Positions 1 through 9,030 of a DNA stretch of 64,000 bases are shown piece after piece (the stretch's first letter is position 1; each line of letters opens with the position of its first letter). The position numbers and the translations under genes are program-made. The notes below the pieces were generated by a model. The model had not been told where the DNA came from. It ran no database searches and was given only the letters and a program-made list of their open reading frames with translations. Origin of the DNA: Saccharothrix australiensis (lineage in GTDB: Bacteria; Actinomycetota; Actinomycetes; Mycobacteriales; Pseudonocardiaceae); contig NZ_RBXO01000001.1 in NCBI RefSeq assembly GCF_003634935.1, positions 5,977,501 to 6,041,500 of the forward strand, in the 5' to 3' direction.

Positions 1-835
1 GATCTCCACCAAGATGTGGCAGGCCAACCCGTACGGGCGCACGCTGCACTTCGGCGTCCGCGAGCACGCGATGGGCTCGATCCTCAACGGGATCGCGCTG
101 CACGGCCCGACCCGCCCCTACGGCGGCACGTTCCTGGTGTTCTCCGACTACATGCGCCCGGCCGTGCGGCTGGCCGCGCTGATGAAGTCGCCGGTCACCT
201 ACGTGTGGACGCACGACTCCATCGGCCTGGGCGAGGACGGCCCGACGCACCAGCCGATCGAGCACCTGGCCGCGCTGCGCGCCATCCCCGGCCTCACCGT
301 GGTGCGGCCCGGCGACGCGAACGAGACCGCCGCGGCCTGGGCGGCCCGGCTGGAGCAGCTGGAGGGCCCGGTCGGGCTGGCGCTGAGCCGCCAGAACCTG
401 CCGGTGCTGGAGGGCACCAAGGAGAAGGCCCGCGAGGGCGTCAAGCGCGGCGGGTACGTGCTGGCCGGCGACGGCGAGCCGGAACTGGTCCTCATCGCCA
501 CCGGCTCGGAGCTCCAGGTCGCCGTGGAGGCCCGCGCGGTCCTGGAGGCCGAGGGCGTCGCCACCCGCGTGGTGTCGATGCCGAGCGTCGAGTGGTTCGA
601 CGCGCAGGACGCGGACTACCGCGAGTCGGTGCTGCCGTCGTCGGTGAAGGCGCGGGTCGTGGTGGAGGCGGGCATCGCCCAGCCGTGGCACCGGTTCGCC
701 GGCGACGCGGGCGAGATCGTGTCCATCGAGCACTTCGGCGCGTCGGCCGACTACCAGACGCTGTTCCGCGAGTTCGGCTTCACCACCGAGGACGTCGTCG
801 CGGCGGCCCGCCGGTCGCTGGCCAAGGTCCGCTAG
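1..835 (+). CDS. tkt: Transketolase, C-terminal part (5' end outside window)
   Basis: This is the last ~277 residues of a thiamine-diphosphate transketolase, which moves two-carbon units between sugar phosphates in the pentose-phosphate pathway. The reading frame is open from the first bases, so the gene begins upstream. The pyrimidine-binding domain is visible ([10 protein letters not shown], then [14 protein letters not shown], the family's substrate-binding segment) followed by the C-terminal domain with [12 protein letters not shown]. The full family length is about 700 residues. It is the first visible gene of the operon tkt-tal-pgi-zwf-opcA-pgl; tal begins about 23 bases after the stop with its own ribosome binding site. 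Identification is secure. Confidence 0.96.
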   Translation, partial: ISTKMWQANPYGRTLHFGVREHAMGSILNGIALHGPTRPYGGTFLVFSDYMRPAVRLAALMKSPVTYVWTHDSIGLGEDGPTHQPIEHLAALRAIPGLTVVRPGDANETAAAWAARLEQLEGPVGLALSRQNLPVLEGTKEKAREGVKRGGYVLAGDGEPELVLIATGSELQVAVEARAVLEAEGVATRVVSMPSVEWFDAQDADYRESVLPSSVKARVVVEAGIAQPWHRFAGDAGEIVSIEHFGASADYQTLFREFGFTTEDVVAAARRSLAKVR

Positions 836-858
836 AACCGCAACGGGAGATGACGAGG

Positions 859-1986
859 ATGACTGCCCCAGAGCAGGGAGCGCAGCCGCTGGCCGCGCTG
901 AGCGACGCCGGTGTGTCCATCTGGTTGGACGACCTGTCGCGCAACCGGCTCGACACCGGCAACCTGGCCGAGCTGATCGAGCACAAGCACGTGGTGGGCG
1001 TCACCACCAACCCGACGATCTTCGCCGCCGCGCTGGCCGTCGGCACCGCGTACGACGAGCAGGTCCGCTCGCTCGCCGCGCGCGGCGCGGACACCGACGC
1101 GGCGGTCCGCGAGATCACCACGACGGACGTGCGCAACGCGTGCGACCTGTTCCGCTCGCTGTACGAGTCCACCGACGGCGTGGACGGCCGCGTGTCGATC
1201 GAGGTCGACCCGCGGCTGGCGAACGACACCGAGGCCACCATCGCCGAGGCGCTGGACCTGGCCAAGACGGTGGACCGGCCGAACCTGCTGGTGAAGATCC
1301 CGGCCACGGTCGAGGGCCTGCCCGCGATCACCAAGGTGCTCGCCGAGGGCGTCAGCGTGAACGTGACGCTGATCTTCTCCACCCAGCGCTACCGCGACGT
1401 CATGGAGGCGTTCGTGGCCGGCCTGGAGCAAGCCAAGGCGAACGGGCACGACCTGCGCGGCATCCACTCCGTGGCGTCGTTCTTCGTGTCCCGCGTGGAC
1501 ACCGAGATCGACAAGCGGCTCGACGCGCTGGACACCCCGCGCGCCGCCGAGCTGCGCGGCCGGGCCGCGATCGCGAACGCGCGACTGGCGTACGCGGCGT
1601 TTCAGGAGACCTTCCAGGGCGAGCGCTGGGAGGCGCTGGCCGCCGCCGGCGCGCGGGCGCAGCGCCCGCTGTGGGCGTCGACCGGCGTGAAGGACCCGGC
1701 CTACTCGGACACCCGGTACGTGGACGAGCTGGTGGTGGCCGGCACGGTCAACACGATGCCCGAGAAGACGCTGCACGCCGTCGCCGACCACGGCAGGATC
1801 ACCGGTGACACCGTGACCGGGCGGGCCGCGCAGGCGCAGGAGGTCTTCGACGCGCTGGCCGAGGTCGGCATCGACCTCGACGACGTCTTCGTGATGCTGG
1901 AGACCGAGGGCGTCGACAAGTTCGAGAAGTCCTGGGCGGAGCTGCTGGAGACGGTGACCGGACAACTGGACCAGGCTAAGGACTGA
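859..1986 (+). CDS. tal: Transaldolase
   Basis: Class I transaldolase (375 aa) that transfers dihydroxyacetone units between sedoheptulose-7-phosphate and glyceraldehyde-3-phosphate in the non-oxidative pentose-phosphate branch. The Schiff-base lysine is about K146 in NLLVKIPAT. The substrate-binding motif VTTNPTIF lies near the N-terminus and WASTGVKDP towards the C-terminus, and the length is normal for the actinobacterial enzyme. An in-frame ATG also exists at 850, but the GGGAG at 845-849 lies directly against it and is correctly spaced (9 bases) for the ATG at 859, so I chose the latter. It sits between tkt and pgi in one operon. Confidence 0.95.
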   Translation: MTAPEQGAQPLAALSDAGVSIWLDDLSRNRLDTGNLAELIEHKHVVGVTTNPTIFAAALAVGTAYDEQVRSLAARGADTDAAVREITTTDVRNACDLFRSLYESTDGVDGRVSIEVDPRLANDTEATIAEALDLAKTVDRPNLLVKIPATVEGLPAITKVLAEGVSVNVTLIFSTQRYRDVMEAFVAGLEQAKANGHDLRGIHSVASFFVSRVDTEIDKRLDALDTPRAAELRGRAAIANARLAYAAFQETFQGERWEALAAAGARAQRPLWASTGVKDPAYSDTRYVDELVVAGTVNTMPEKTLHAVADHGRITGDTVTGRAAQAQEVFDALAEVGIDLDDVFVMLETEGVDKFEKSWAELLETVTGQLDQAKD

Positions 1987-1992
1987 GCGCAC

Positions 1993-3609
1993 ATGACCGA
2001 GGTGGTCTCCGTGGAGATCGTCCGCTCGCCGAACGAGGACCAGGTCGCCATCGTGGTGGACGACCTGGTCCGGGACGGGGTGGCGAGCAAGCTCACCGCC
2101 GGTGACGCCACGCTGTGGGGTCCGGAGGCGGAACCCGAGGCGTCCATCCGGCTCGCGTGGACCCGGCTGCACGAGACGTCCCGCCCGCTGGTGCCCGAGA
2201 TCGCGGCGCTGCGCGCGGAACTGCTGGCCGAGGGCGTGGACCGGGTGGTGCTCGCGGGCATGGGCGGCTCGTCGCTCGCGCCCGAGGTGATCACCGGCAC
2301 GGCGGGCGTGCCGCTGGTGGTGCTCGACACCACCGACCCCGGCCAGGTGGCCGAGGCGCTGGCGGGCGACCTGCACCGGACCGTGCTGGTGGTGTCGTCC
2401 AAGTCGGGCGGCACCGTGGAGACCGACAGCCACCGGCGGATCTTCGAGGCCGCGTTCGCCGCCGAGGGCATCGACGCGGCGTCGCGGATCGTCGTGGTGA
2501 CCGACCCCGGCTCGCCGCTGGAGGCGGCGGCGCGGGAGGCGGGCTACCGCCGGGTGTTCCTGGCCGACCCGAACGTGGGCGGCCGGTACTCGGCGCTGAC
2601 CGCGTTCGGCCTGGTGCCGTCCGGGCTGGCGGGCGCGGACGTCGGCCGGCTGCTGGACGAGGCCGCCGCCGCCGCGCCCCTGGTGTCGGCGGACTCGCCG
2701 GACAACCCGGCCGTGGTGCTCGCGGCGACGTTCGCCGTCGCGCACGCCCACGGCGCGGAGAAGGTCGTGTTCGCCGACACCGGCTCGGGCATCGCGGGCC
2801 TCGGCGACTGGGCCGAGCAGCTGATCGCCGAGTCGACCGGCAAGGACGGCACCGGCCTGCTGCCGGTCGTGGTCGAGGGACCGGGCGCGCCCGGCTTCGT
2901 GGACGCCCGCTCGGACGCCACGACCGTCGCGATCGGACCGGCCACCGGCTCGTCGTCGGTCGCCGTGGAGGGCGCGCTGGGCGCGCAGTTCCTGGTGTGG
3001 GAGTACGCGACCGCGCTCGTCGGCCGGGTGCTCGACATCAACCCGTTCGACCAGCCCGACGTGGAGGCCGCGAAGAAGGCCGCGCGGTCCCTGCTGGACG
3101 CGCCCGCGGCGTCGACCGCCGCGCCCGCGCTCGTCGACGGCCCGATCGAGGTGCACGCGAGCGGGGGCTGGCTGCCCGGCGACGTGAAGACCGTCGCCGA
3201 CGCGATCAAGGCGCTCGTCGCCGCCGCGCCGGACCACGGCTACCTGTCCGTGCAGGCGTACCTGGACCGGCTGGACGACGCGTCGTTCGCGCTGGTCCGG
3301 CCGGAGCTGGCGCGGCGGTCGCACCTCCAGACCACGTTCGGCTGGGGCCCGCGGTTCCTGCACTCGACCGGCCAGTACCACAAGGGCGGCCACCAGAACG
3401 GCGTGTACCTCCAGCTCACCGGCGCGACGAGCGCCGCGCTGGACGTGCCGGGCCGGCCGTACGACCTGACCACGCTGCAACTGGCCCAGGCGCTGGGCGA
3501 CGGCCAGGTGCTGGCCGAGCGCGGGCGCCCGGTGCTGCGGCTGCACCTCACCGACCGCGTCGCCGGGCTCGCGCAGCTCGTCGAGGCCATCCAGGAGGAC
3601 GGTTCGTGA
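1993..3609 (+). CDS. pgi: Glucose-6-phosphate isomerase
   Basis: Phosphoglucose isomerase of 538 aa, interconverting glucose-6-phosphate and fructose-6-phosphate and so linking the pentose-phosphate genes to glycolysis. Visible motifs include the sugar-phosphate-binding GMGGSSLAPEV near residue 90, GGRYSALTAFGLVP, and the C-terminal HSTGQYHKGGHQNG. It belongs to the actinobacterial form commonly found between tal and zwf. Only six bases separate it from the tal stop, so the two are cotranscribed. Its last codons contain a strong AGGAGG (3593-3598) that serves a GTG overlapping the pgi stop (see the small ORF at 3606). Confidence 0.93.
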   Translation: MTEVVSVEIVRSPNEDQVAIVVDDLVRDGVASKLTAGDATLWGPEAEPEASIRLAWTRLHETSRPLVPEIAALRAELLAEGVDRVVLAGMGGSSLAPEVITGTAGVPLVVLDTTDPGQVAEALAGDLHRTVLVVSSKSGGTVETDSHRRIFEAAFAAEGIDAASRIVVVTDPGSPLEAAAREAGYRRVFLADPNVGGRYSALTAFGLVPSGLAGADVGRLLDEAAAAAPLVSADSPDNPAVVLAATFAVAHAHGAEKVVFADTGSGIAGLGDWAEQLIAESTGKDGTGLLPVVVEGPGAPGFVDARSDATTVAIGPATGSSSVAVEGALGAQFLVWEYATALVGRVLDINPFDQPDVEAAKKAARSLLDAPAASTAAPALVDGPIEVHASGGWLPGDVKTVADAIKALVAAAPDHGYLSVQAYLDRLDDASFALVRPELARRSHLQTTFGWGPRFLHSTGQYHKGGHQNGVYLQLTGATSAALDVPGRPYDLTTLQLAQALGDGQVLAERGRPVLRLHLTDRVAGLAQLVEAIQEDGS

Positions 3610-3686
3610 TCGAGTTCGCAGGACTGCCGCGCGCCGCCGCACCGGCCGGCCGCCGGTCCGCCGCGCGCGGCGAGGGGGTGCGATGA
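3606..3686 (+). CDS. Possible 26-residue bridging ORF between pgi and zwf
   Basis: A 26-codon reading frame starts with GTG overlapping the pgi stop (GTGA, 3606-3609) and ends with TGA overlapping the zwf start (ATGA, 3683-3686). It therefore fills the pgi-zwf gap exactly. A perfect AGGAGG at 3593-3598 lies seven bases before the GTG. The product is basic and rich in Ala, Arg and Gly, starting VIEFAGLPRAAAP, and resembles no family I know. It could be a coupling device that carries ribosomes from pgi into zwf, a real small protein, or chance in GC-rich DNA. The double overlap plus the ribosome binding site makes chance less attractive, but function is unknown. Confidence 0.4.
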   Translation: MIEFAGLPRAAAPAGRRSAARGEGVR

Positions 3687-5224
3687 CCGCGCCGACCAAG
3701 CGGAACCCGCTGCGGGACGCCCGCGACAAGCGGCTGCCCCGCATCGCCGGGCCGTGCGGCCTGGTGATCTTCGGCGTGACCGGCGACCTGTCGCGCAAGA
3801 AGCTCATGCCGGCGATCTACGACCTCGCCAACCGGGGCCTGCTGCCGCCGGGCTTCGGGCTCGTCGGGTTCGCCCGGCGCGACTGGGCCGACCAGGACTT
3901 CATGCAGGTGGTCCACGAGGCGGTCAAGCAGCACGCCCGCACGCCGTTCCGGCAGGAGGTCTGGGACCAGCTCGCCGAGGGCATCCGGTTCGTGCAGGGC
4001 ACGTTCGACGACGACGCCGCCTTCGACACGCTCGCCACCACGATCGCCGACCTCGACCGCGAGCGCGGCACGGGCGGCAACCACGCGTTCTACCTGTCGG
4101 TGCCGCCCAGCGCGTTCACCACGGTGGTCAACCAGCTCAAGCGCGCCGGCCTCGCCTCGCCGGCGGTGGACAGCCCCGGCCAGTGGCGGCGGGTCGTCAT
4201 CGAGAAGCCGTTCGGGCACGACCTGCACAGCGCGCGGCAGCTCAACGGGATCGTCAACGAGGTCTTCCCCGAGGAGTCGGTGTTCCGCATCGACCACTAC
4301 CTCGGCAAGGAGACGGTGCAGAACATCCTGGCGCTGCGGTTCGCGAACCAGCTCTACGAGCCCATCTGGAACGCCAACTACGTCGACCACGTGCAGATCA
4401 CGATGGCCGAGGACATCGGCCTCGGCGGTCGCGCGGGGTACTACGACGGCATCGGCGCGGCGCGCGACGTGATCCAGAACCACCTGCTCCAGCTCCTCGC
4501 CCTGACGGCGATGGAGGAGCCGGTGTCGTTCCGGCCGTCCGACCTGCGGGCCGAGAAGGTCAAGGTGCTGTCCGCGACCCGGCCGGTCGGCCCGTTCGAC
4601 GAGACCACCGCGCGCGGCCAGTACACCGGCGGCTGGCAGGGTGGGCAGAAGGTGCCCGGACTGGTCGAGGAGGGCGGGTTCGCCAAGGACTCCACCACCG
4701 AGACCTACGCGGCGATCACCTGCGAGATCAACACCCGGCGGTGGGCGGGCGTGCCGTTCTACCTGCGCACCGGCAAGCGGCTCGGCCGCCGCGTCACCGA
4801 GGTCGCCGTGGTGTTCAAGCGGGCGCCGCACCTGCCGTTCGACGACACCGCCACCGAGGAGCTGGGGCAGAACGCCCTGGTGGTGCGCGTGCAGCCGGAC
4901 GAGGGCGTGACCATGCGGTTCGGCTCCAAGGTGCCCGGCAACACGATGGAGGTCCGGGACGTCACGATGGACTTCGGCTACGGCCACGCGTTCACCGAGT
5001 CGTCGCCCGAGGCGTACGAGCGGCTGCTGCTCGACGTGCTGCTCGGCGAGCCGTCGCTGTTCCCGAAGAACGACGAGGTCGAGCTGTCCTGGGAGATCCT
5101 GGACCCCGTGCTGGCCCACTGGGCCGCGACCGGCGCGCCGGAGAAGTACAAGGCGGGCACCTGGGGACCGGCGTCGGCGGACGAGATGCTGGCCCGCACC
5201 GGTAGGCACTGGAGGCGTCCGTGA
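3683..5224 (+). CDS. zwf: Glucose-6-phosphate 1-dehydrogenase
   Basis: NADP-dependent glucose-6-phosphate dehydrogenase (513 aa), the first committed step of the oxidative pentose-phosphate pathway and a main NADPH source. The N-terminal Rossmann motif FGVTGDLSRKKLMPA starts near residue 32, EKPFGHD follows near residue 175, and the active-site signature RIDHYLGKE is at about 202-210. Length is typical. The ATG overlaps the stop of the small ORF at 3606 and has GAGGGGG four bases upstream. Its stop overlaps the opcA GTG (GTGA at 5221-5224), so both are translated in tandem. OpcA is the known partner needed for full activity of actinobacterial and cyanobacterial enzymes. Confidence 0.97.
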   Translation: MTAPTKRNPLRDARDKRLPRIAGPCGLVIFGVTGDLSRKKLMPAIYDLANRGLLPPGFGLVGFARRDWADQDFMQVVHEAVKQHARTPFRQEVWDQLAEGIRFVQGTFDDDAAFDTLATTIADLDRERGTGGNHAFYLSVPPSAFTTVVNQLKRAGLASPAVDSPGQWRRVVIEKPFGHDLHSARQLNGIVNEVFPEESVFRIDHYLGKETVQNILALRFANQLYEPIWNANYVDHVQITMAEDIGLGGRAGYYDGIGAARDVIQNHLLQLLALTAMEEPVSFRPSDLRAEKVKVLSATRPVGPFDETTARGQYTGGWQGGQKVPGLVEEGGFAKDSTTETYAAITCEINTRRWAGVPFYLRTGKRLGRRVTEVAVVFKRAPHLPFDDTATEELGQNALVVRVQPDEGVTMRFGSKVPGNTMEVRDVTMDFGYGHAFTESSPEAYERLLLDVLLGEPSLFPKNDEVELSWEILDPVLAHWAATGAPEKYKAGTWGPASADEMLARTGRHWRRP

Positions 5225-6627
5225 TCATCGACCTGCCCTCGACCACCACGTCGCAGGTCAACAGCAAGCTCGTCCAGCTGCGGGAGGAGGGTGGCGCGGT
5301 CACCCTCGGCCGGGTGCTGACCCTGGTCATCGTGACCGACGACGGCGCGAAGACCGAGGACGCCGTGGACGCGGCCAACGACGCCAGCCGCGAGCACCCC
5401 TGCCGGGTGATCGTGGTGGCCAGGGGCGCGCGCAAGGCCGCGCCCCGGCTGGACGCGCAGATCCGGGTCGGCGGCGACGCGGGCGCGTCCGAGGTGATCG
5501 TGCTGCGCCTGTACGGCGAACTGGCCAACGAGGGCGCGTCGTGCGTCGTGCCGCTGCTGCTGCCGGACACCCCGGTCGTGGCGTGGTGGCCGCACGAGGC
5601 GCCCCCGGTGCCCGCGCAGGACCCGATCGGGCAGCTCGCGCAGCGCCGGATCACCGACGCGGCAGCCGAGAAGAACCCGATCAAGGCGCTGGACCAGCGC
5701 AAGGCGTCCTACGCGCCGGGCGACACGGACCTGGCGTGGACGCGGCTGACGCTGTGGCGGGCGATGCTCGCGTCGGCGCTGGACCTGCCGCCGTTCGAGC
5801 GGGTCACCGAGGCCGAGGTCAGCGGTGAGGCCGACTCGCCGTCGACCGACCTGCTGGCCGCGTGGCTGGCGGGCGCGCTGCGGGTGCCGGTGAAGCGGTC
5901 CAAGGCCGCGCGCGGTGTCGGCATCGTCGACGTGCGGCTCGTGCGCCGCTCCGGTGTGGTGGAGCTGGTGCGCCCGGACGGCAAGGTCGGGACGCTGTCC
6001 CAGCCGGGCCAGCCCGAGCGCCGGGTGGCGTTGCAGCGCCGGGAGATCCGGGACTGCCTGGCCGAGGAGCTGCGGCGGCTCGACCCCGACGAGGTGTACG
6101 AGTCGGCGTTGCGCGCGCTGGGGAAGATCGTGCGCGGGCGCTCGCCGGCGAAGACCTCGACGAGGACGCCGGCGAAGGCCGCGGGCAAGGGGTCCGCGGC
6201 GGCGCGCAAGCCCGCGGCGGGCGCGGCCGGTGGCGCGGACAAGGCCGCTTCGGACGGCGCGGGCTCGGACCGGGCCGCCGCCGACGCCGCCAAGGCCGGG
6301 TCGTCGGCGGGCAGGGCGGGGTCGGACACCAAGGCGGACGGCAAGGCTGCGGACGGCAAGGCGACGACCGGTCGGTCCGGGTCGGCGGGCAGGTCGACGG
6401 CGGGCAGGTCCGCGGCGGCGGCCAAGTCGACCGCGGCGGCCAGGACGGCGTCGGCCTCCGCGTCGGCGCGCGTCGGCAAGGCGACGACCGGCGGCAAGAC
6501 CGCGACCAGGGGCAAGGCGGCCACCGGCGGCAAGACCGCCACCGGGGGCAAAGCCGCTACGGGCGGCAAGAGCGCCGGGGGCAAGGCCGCGAGCGGCGGC
6601 AGGTCACGGGCGAAGGCGGGCGCATGA
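5221..6627 (+). CDS. opcA: Glucose-6-phosphate dehydrogenase assembly protein OpcA with long basic tail
   Basis: OpcA is the assembly or activator protein of glucose-6-phosphate dehydrogenase. Residues 1 to ~300 look like ordinary OpcA: MIIDLPSTTTSQVN at the start, VAWWPHEAP, and a C-terminal WRAMLASALD region. The usual family length is about 300-320 aa, but this protein has 468. The extra ~165 residues (from about 304) are Lys/Ala/Gly/Ser/Thr-rich low complexity with repeated TGGKTA/TGGKAA units, much like the tails of actinobacterial HupB or histone H1. It starts with GTG overlapping the zwf stop, and its own stop overlaps the pgl start, so expression is coupled on both sides. The tail's role is unknown. 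Confidence 0.9.
   Translation: MIIDLPSTTTSQVNSKLVQLREEGGAVTLGRVLTLVIVTDDGAKTEDAVDAANDASREHPCRVIVVARGARKAAPRLDAQIRVGGDAGASEVIVLRLYGELANEGASCVVPLLLPDTPVVAWWPHEAPPVPAQDPIGQLAQRRITDAAAEKNPIKALDQRKASYAPGDTDLAWTRLTLWRAMLASALDLPPFERVTEAEVSGEADSPSTDLLAAWLAGALRVPVKRSKAARGVGIVDVRLVRRSGVVELVRPDGKVGTLSQPGQPERRVALQRREIRDCLAEELRRLDPDEVYESALRALGKIVRGRSPAKTSTRTPAKAAGKGSAAARKPAAGAAGGADKAASDGAGSDRAAADAAKAGSSAGRAGSDTKADGKAADGKATTGRSGSAGRSTAGRSAAAAKSTAAARTASASASARVGKATTGGKTATRGKAATGGKTATGGKAATGGKSAGGKAASGGRSRAKAGA
6478..6600 (+). repeat. Tandem TGGK-coding repeat inside opcA
   Basis: Within the opcA tail the DNA repeats a short unit encoding T-G-G-K-(T/A)-A, with the core ACCGGCGGCAAG and variants, about five times. 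The units differ at synonymous sites, so this is an old or protein-selected repeat rather than a fresh DNA expansion. Similar low-complexity repeats are known from basic nucleic-acid-binding tails. Confidence 0.75.
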
Positions 6628-7403
6628 GCCGCCCCGAGGTCGTGGTGCACCGTGACGGCGACCTGCTGGCCGCCGCCACGGCCGCCCGCCTGGTCACCAG
6701 GCTGGTCGACGCACAGGCCGCGCGCGGCTCCGCGTCGCTGGTGCTGACCGGCGGTCGGACCGGCACCGCCGTGCTGGAGCAGCTGCGCGCGGCGCCGGCC
6801 CGCGACGCCGTCGACTGGTCTCGGGTGGACCTCTACTGGGGCGACGAGCGGTTCCTGCCCGCCGGCCACGAGGACCGCAACGAGACGCAGGCCAGGGCGG
6901 CGCTGCTCGACCACGTGCCGGTCGACCCCGACCGGGTGCACGCGATGGAGCCGTCCGACGGCCGGTTCGGCGACGACCCGGACGCGGCGGCCGACGCGTA
7001 CGCCGACGTCCTCGCCGCCGCGTCCCGGCCCGAGGACCACGGTTCGGTGCCGTCGTTCGACGTGTGCCTGCTCGGGGTGGGCGAGGAGGGCCACACGGCG
7101 TCGATCTTCCCCGGCTCGCCCGCCGTCTACGAGCGCGACCGCTCCGTGGTGGCGGTCCGCAACTGCCCCAAGCCGCCGCCGACGCGGGTCAGCCTGACCC
7201 TGCCCGCCCTCCGCCAGGCCACCGAGGTGTGGCTGATGACCACGGGCGGTGCCAAGGCCGCCGCGGTCGCGATGGCGTTGACCGGGGCGGGCGAGGTCCA
7301 GCTCCCGGCGGCGGGCGCGCTGGGCAAGCGCCGCACGCTGTGGCTGCTCGACTCGACGGCCGCGGCCAAGGTGCCGGAGCTGTTCACACCTCCGCTGGCG
7401 TGA
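6624..7403 (+). CDS. pgl: 6-phosphogluconolactonase
   Basis: Lactonase of the DevB/SOL family (259 aa) that hydrolyses 6-phosphogluconolactone made by Zwf. Typical motifs are present: LTGGRTGTAVLEQL near residue 35, VDLYWGDERFLP near 70, and LLGVGEEGHTASIFPG near 150. The ATG at 6624 overlaps the opcA stop as ATGA, which fixes the start and shows coupling. It is the last gene of the pentose-phosphate operon and is followed at once by a strong hairpin at 7410-7437. A 6-phosphogluconate dehydrogenase gene is not in this operon. Confidence 0.93.
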   Translation: MSRPEVVVHRDGDLLAAATAARLVTRLVDAQAARGSASLVLTGGRTGTAVLEQLRAAPARDAVDWSRVDLYWGDERFLPAGHEDRNETQARAALLDHVPVDPDRVHAMEPSDGRFGDDPDAAADAYADVLAAASRPEDHGSVPSFDVCLLGVGEEGHTASIFPGSPAVYERDRSVVAVRNCPKPPPTRVSLTLPALRQATEVWLMTTGGAKAAAVAMALTGAGEVQLPAAGALGKRRTLWLLDSTAAAKVPELFTPPLA

Positions 7404-7409
7404 CCCCGT

Positions 7410-7437
7410 GCGGTGCCGGTCCCCCGACCGGCACCGC
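7410..7437 (+). terminator. Hairpin terminator after pgl
   Basis: A perfect 11-bp stem, GCGGTGCCGGT paired with its complement at 7427-7437, with loop CCCCCG. It begins seven bases after the pgl stop. No T-tract follows, as is usual for actinobacterial terminators. Confidence 0.75.
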
Positions 7438-7511
7438 ACCGGTCGCCCGCCGGACCGCCCTGGTTCGGGCGTCCACTCCCCTCCGCACCGCCCCGACGGC
7501 CGGTGGCGCGC

Positions 7512-7526
7512 GTGATAACGGTCACC
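7512..7526. promoter_or_regulatory. Candidate BldD-type operator upstream of the kinase
   Basis: GTGA, six bases, TCACC, which fits the core of the described BldD box (AGTGA-n-TCACC) without its first A. A second perfect palindrome, TTCACCGTGAA, lies at 7550-7560. Both are in the 270-base non-coding stretch between pgl and the histidine kinase. A bldD gene is in this same window, so control is possible, but the motif is short and the match could be chance. Confidence 0.3.
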
Positions 7527-7674
7527 TCCTACTGGATTTCCGCGCTTTCTTCACCGTGAACGGGTGTTCGCGCGCGCAATTTTGTGGTCTCGTCAGCGTC
7601 CCATTCGGGTAATCGAGGCGTCTCGTTGGGTGAGGCGGGCCGGTGTGGACACTTCGGGGGCTGAGGAGCGGGTC

Positions 7675-9030
7675 ATGCCAAGCGCGATGACGGCGCAGTA
7701 CGGTGACGAGCAGCGGGTGGCTGACACGGGAGGGCGAGTCCTGGCCGGCAACGCTGTCGAACGGCTGCCGAGCGGCGGGGTCAATGGCGTCCCGGCCGAA
7801 CGGGTGTCCGGGCCTGCCCGCCGTCTCCGGGAGCGGCTGGCCGAGCACCGGCGGGTGTTCGTCGACGCGGGCGCGGTGGCGGTCGCCGCGTTCGACGTGT
7901 GGTTCTGGTTCGCGCCGGACGCCAAGTCGTACAACTACGCGCTGTCGGTCGTCGCGGTGCTCGCGCTGGCGTTCCGGCGGCGGTTCCCGTTCCTGGTGGT
8001 GCTGCTCACCGTGCCGGGCTTCCTCGCGGGCATGGCGCAGCTCGCCGCGATGATCGCGCTGGGCACGCTGGCCAGGCAGCGGCTGCTGGCCGCGCAGACC
8101 TACGTGGCCGCCGCGCTCGTGTGGTTCAGCCGGTTCTTCCCGTGGCCGCCAGGGGAGTTCTTCGAGCGGCCCTGGACGACCCACGTGCACGACGCCATCT
8201 ACGGCTGCATCGTGGCCGGGATGCCGGTGGCGATCGGGCTGCTCGCGCACGCCCGAGAGGAGCTGTCCGCCCGCATCGCGGAACTCGCCGCCAGCCGGGA
8301 GCGGGAGCGCCTGCTGCACGCGCACGCCGTCCGCGCCGACGAACGGGCCCGCCTCGCCCGCGAGATGCACGACGTGGTGTCGCACCAGGTGAGCCTGATC
8401 GCGATGCAGGCGGGGGCGCTGCGGGTGGCCGTCGCCGACCCGGACGCGCAGCGGGTGGCGAACACCATCCGGGCGCTGAGCACCCGGACGCTGGACGAGC
8501 TGCGGCAGCTGGTCAGCGTCCTGCGCACGACCGGCGGCGACGACTCGCCGCAACCACGCGTCGAGGAGCTGCCGCAACTGGTGGCGGGCGCGGGCGTCCC
8601 GGCGTCGCTGACCGTGCGGGGCCCGGTGGACGACCTGCCCGCGCCGATCTCGGGCGCGGTCTACCGCACCGTGCAGGAAGCGCTGACCAACGTGCGCAAG
8701 CACGCGGGCGGCGCACCCACCACCGTGCACGTCCAGGTCGAGGCCGACGAACTCAGGGTCGAGATCCGCAACGACGCCCCGGCGGGGCCCCGCGAGTGCT
8801 CCTCCCTGCCCAGCGGCGGCCACGGCCTGGTGGGGCTCCGGGAGCGGGCGGCACTGCTCAACGGCACCTTCACCGCCGGACCGTCGGAGGACGGCGGCTT
8901 CCGGGTCGCGGTGGTGTTCCCGCTGGCCTGCTCGCTGAACCGGTCGGGGGTGGCGGCTGGGCCCGGCGCGGCGGGGGAGGCCGGGGCGGCGGGAGGGGCT
9001 CGGGCGGTGCGGGAAGGGTGTGAAAGATGA
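7675..9030 (+). CDS. Orphan NarL-type membrane sensor histidine kinase
   Basis: Two-component sensor kinase of 451 aa. About residues 60-185 hold several hydrophobic membrane segments. The dimerisation/phosphoacceptor region follows with REMHDVVSHQ (H-box histidine ~H232, HisKA_3 type), then the N-box TVQEALTNVRKHAGG and the ATP-binding GHGLVGLRERAALL. Upstream in-frame starts exist (from 7564), but GAGGAG at 7663-7668 sits six bases before the ATG at 7675. No response regulator is adjacent, although these kinases are normally paired, so its partner must lie elsewhere. The last ~30 residues are Gly/Ala-rich, and the final codons lie inside a dispersed repeat, which may have replaced the original end. 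Confidence 0.85.
   Translation: MPSAMTAQYGDEQRVADTGGRVLAGNAVERLPSGGVNGVPAERVSGPARRLRERLAEHRRVFVDAGAVAVAAFDVWFWFAPDAKSYNYALSVVAVLALAFRRRFPFLVVLLTVPGFLAGMAQLAAMIALGTLARQRLLAAQTYVAAALVWFSRFFPWPPGEFFERPWTTHVHDAIYGCIVAGMPVAIGLLAHAREELSARIAELAASRERERLLHAHAVRADERARLAREMHDVVSHQVSLIAMQAGALRVAVADPDAQRVANTIRALSTRTLDELRQLVSVLRTTGGDDSPQPRVEELPQLVAGAGVPASLTVRGPVDDLPAPISGAVYRTVQEALTNVRKHAGGAPTTVHVQVEADELRVEIRNDAPAGPRECSSLPSGGHGLVGLRERAALLNGTFTAGPSEDGGFRVAVVFPLACSLNRSGVAAGPGAAGEAGAAGGARAVREGCER

Noticed and set aside
832-3807. 991-codon open frame on the minus strand opposite tal and pgi
   Set aside because: It is the GC-rich mirror of two certain enzymes; its product is Arg/Gly/Pro/His-rich low complexity without any domain.
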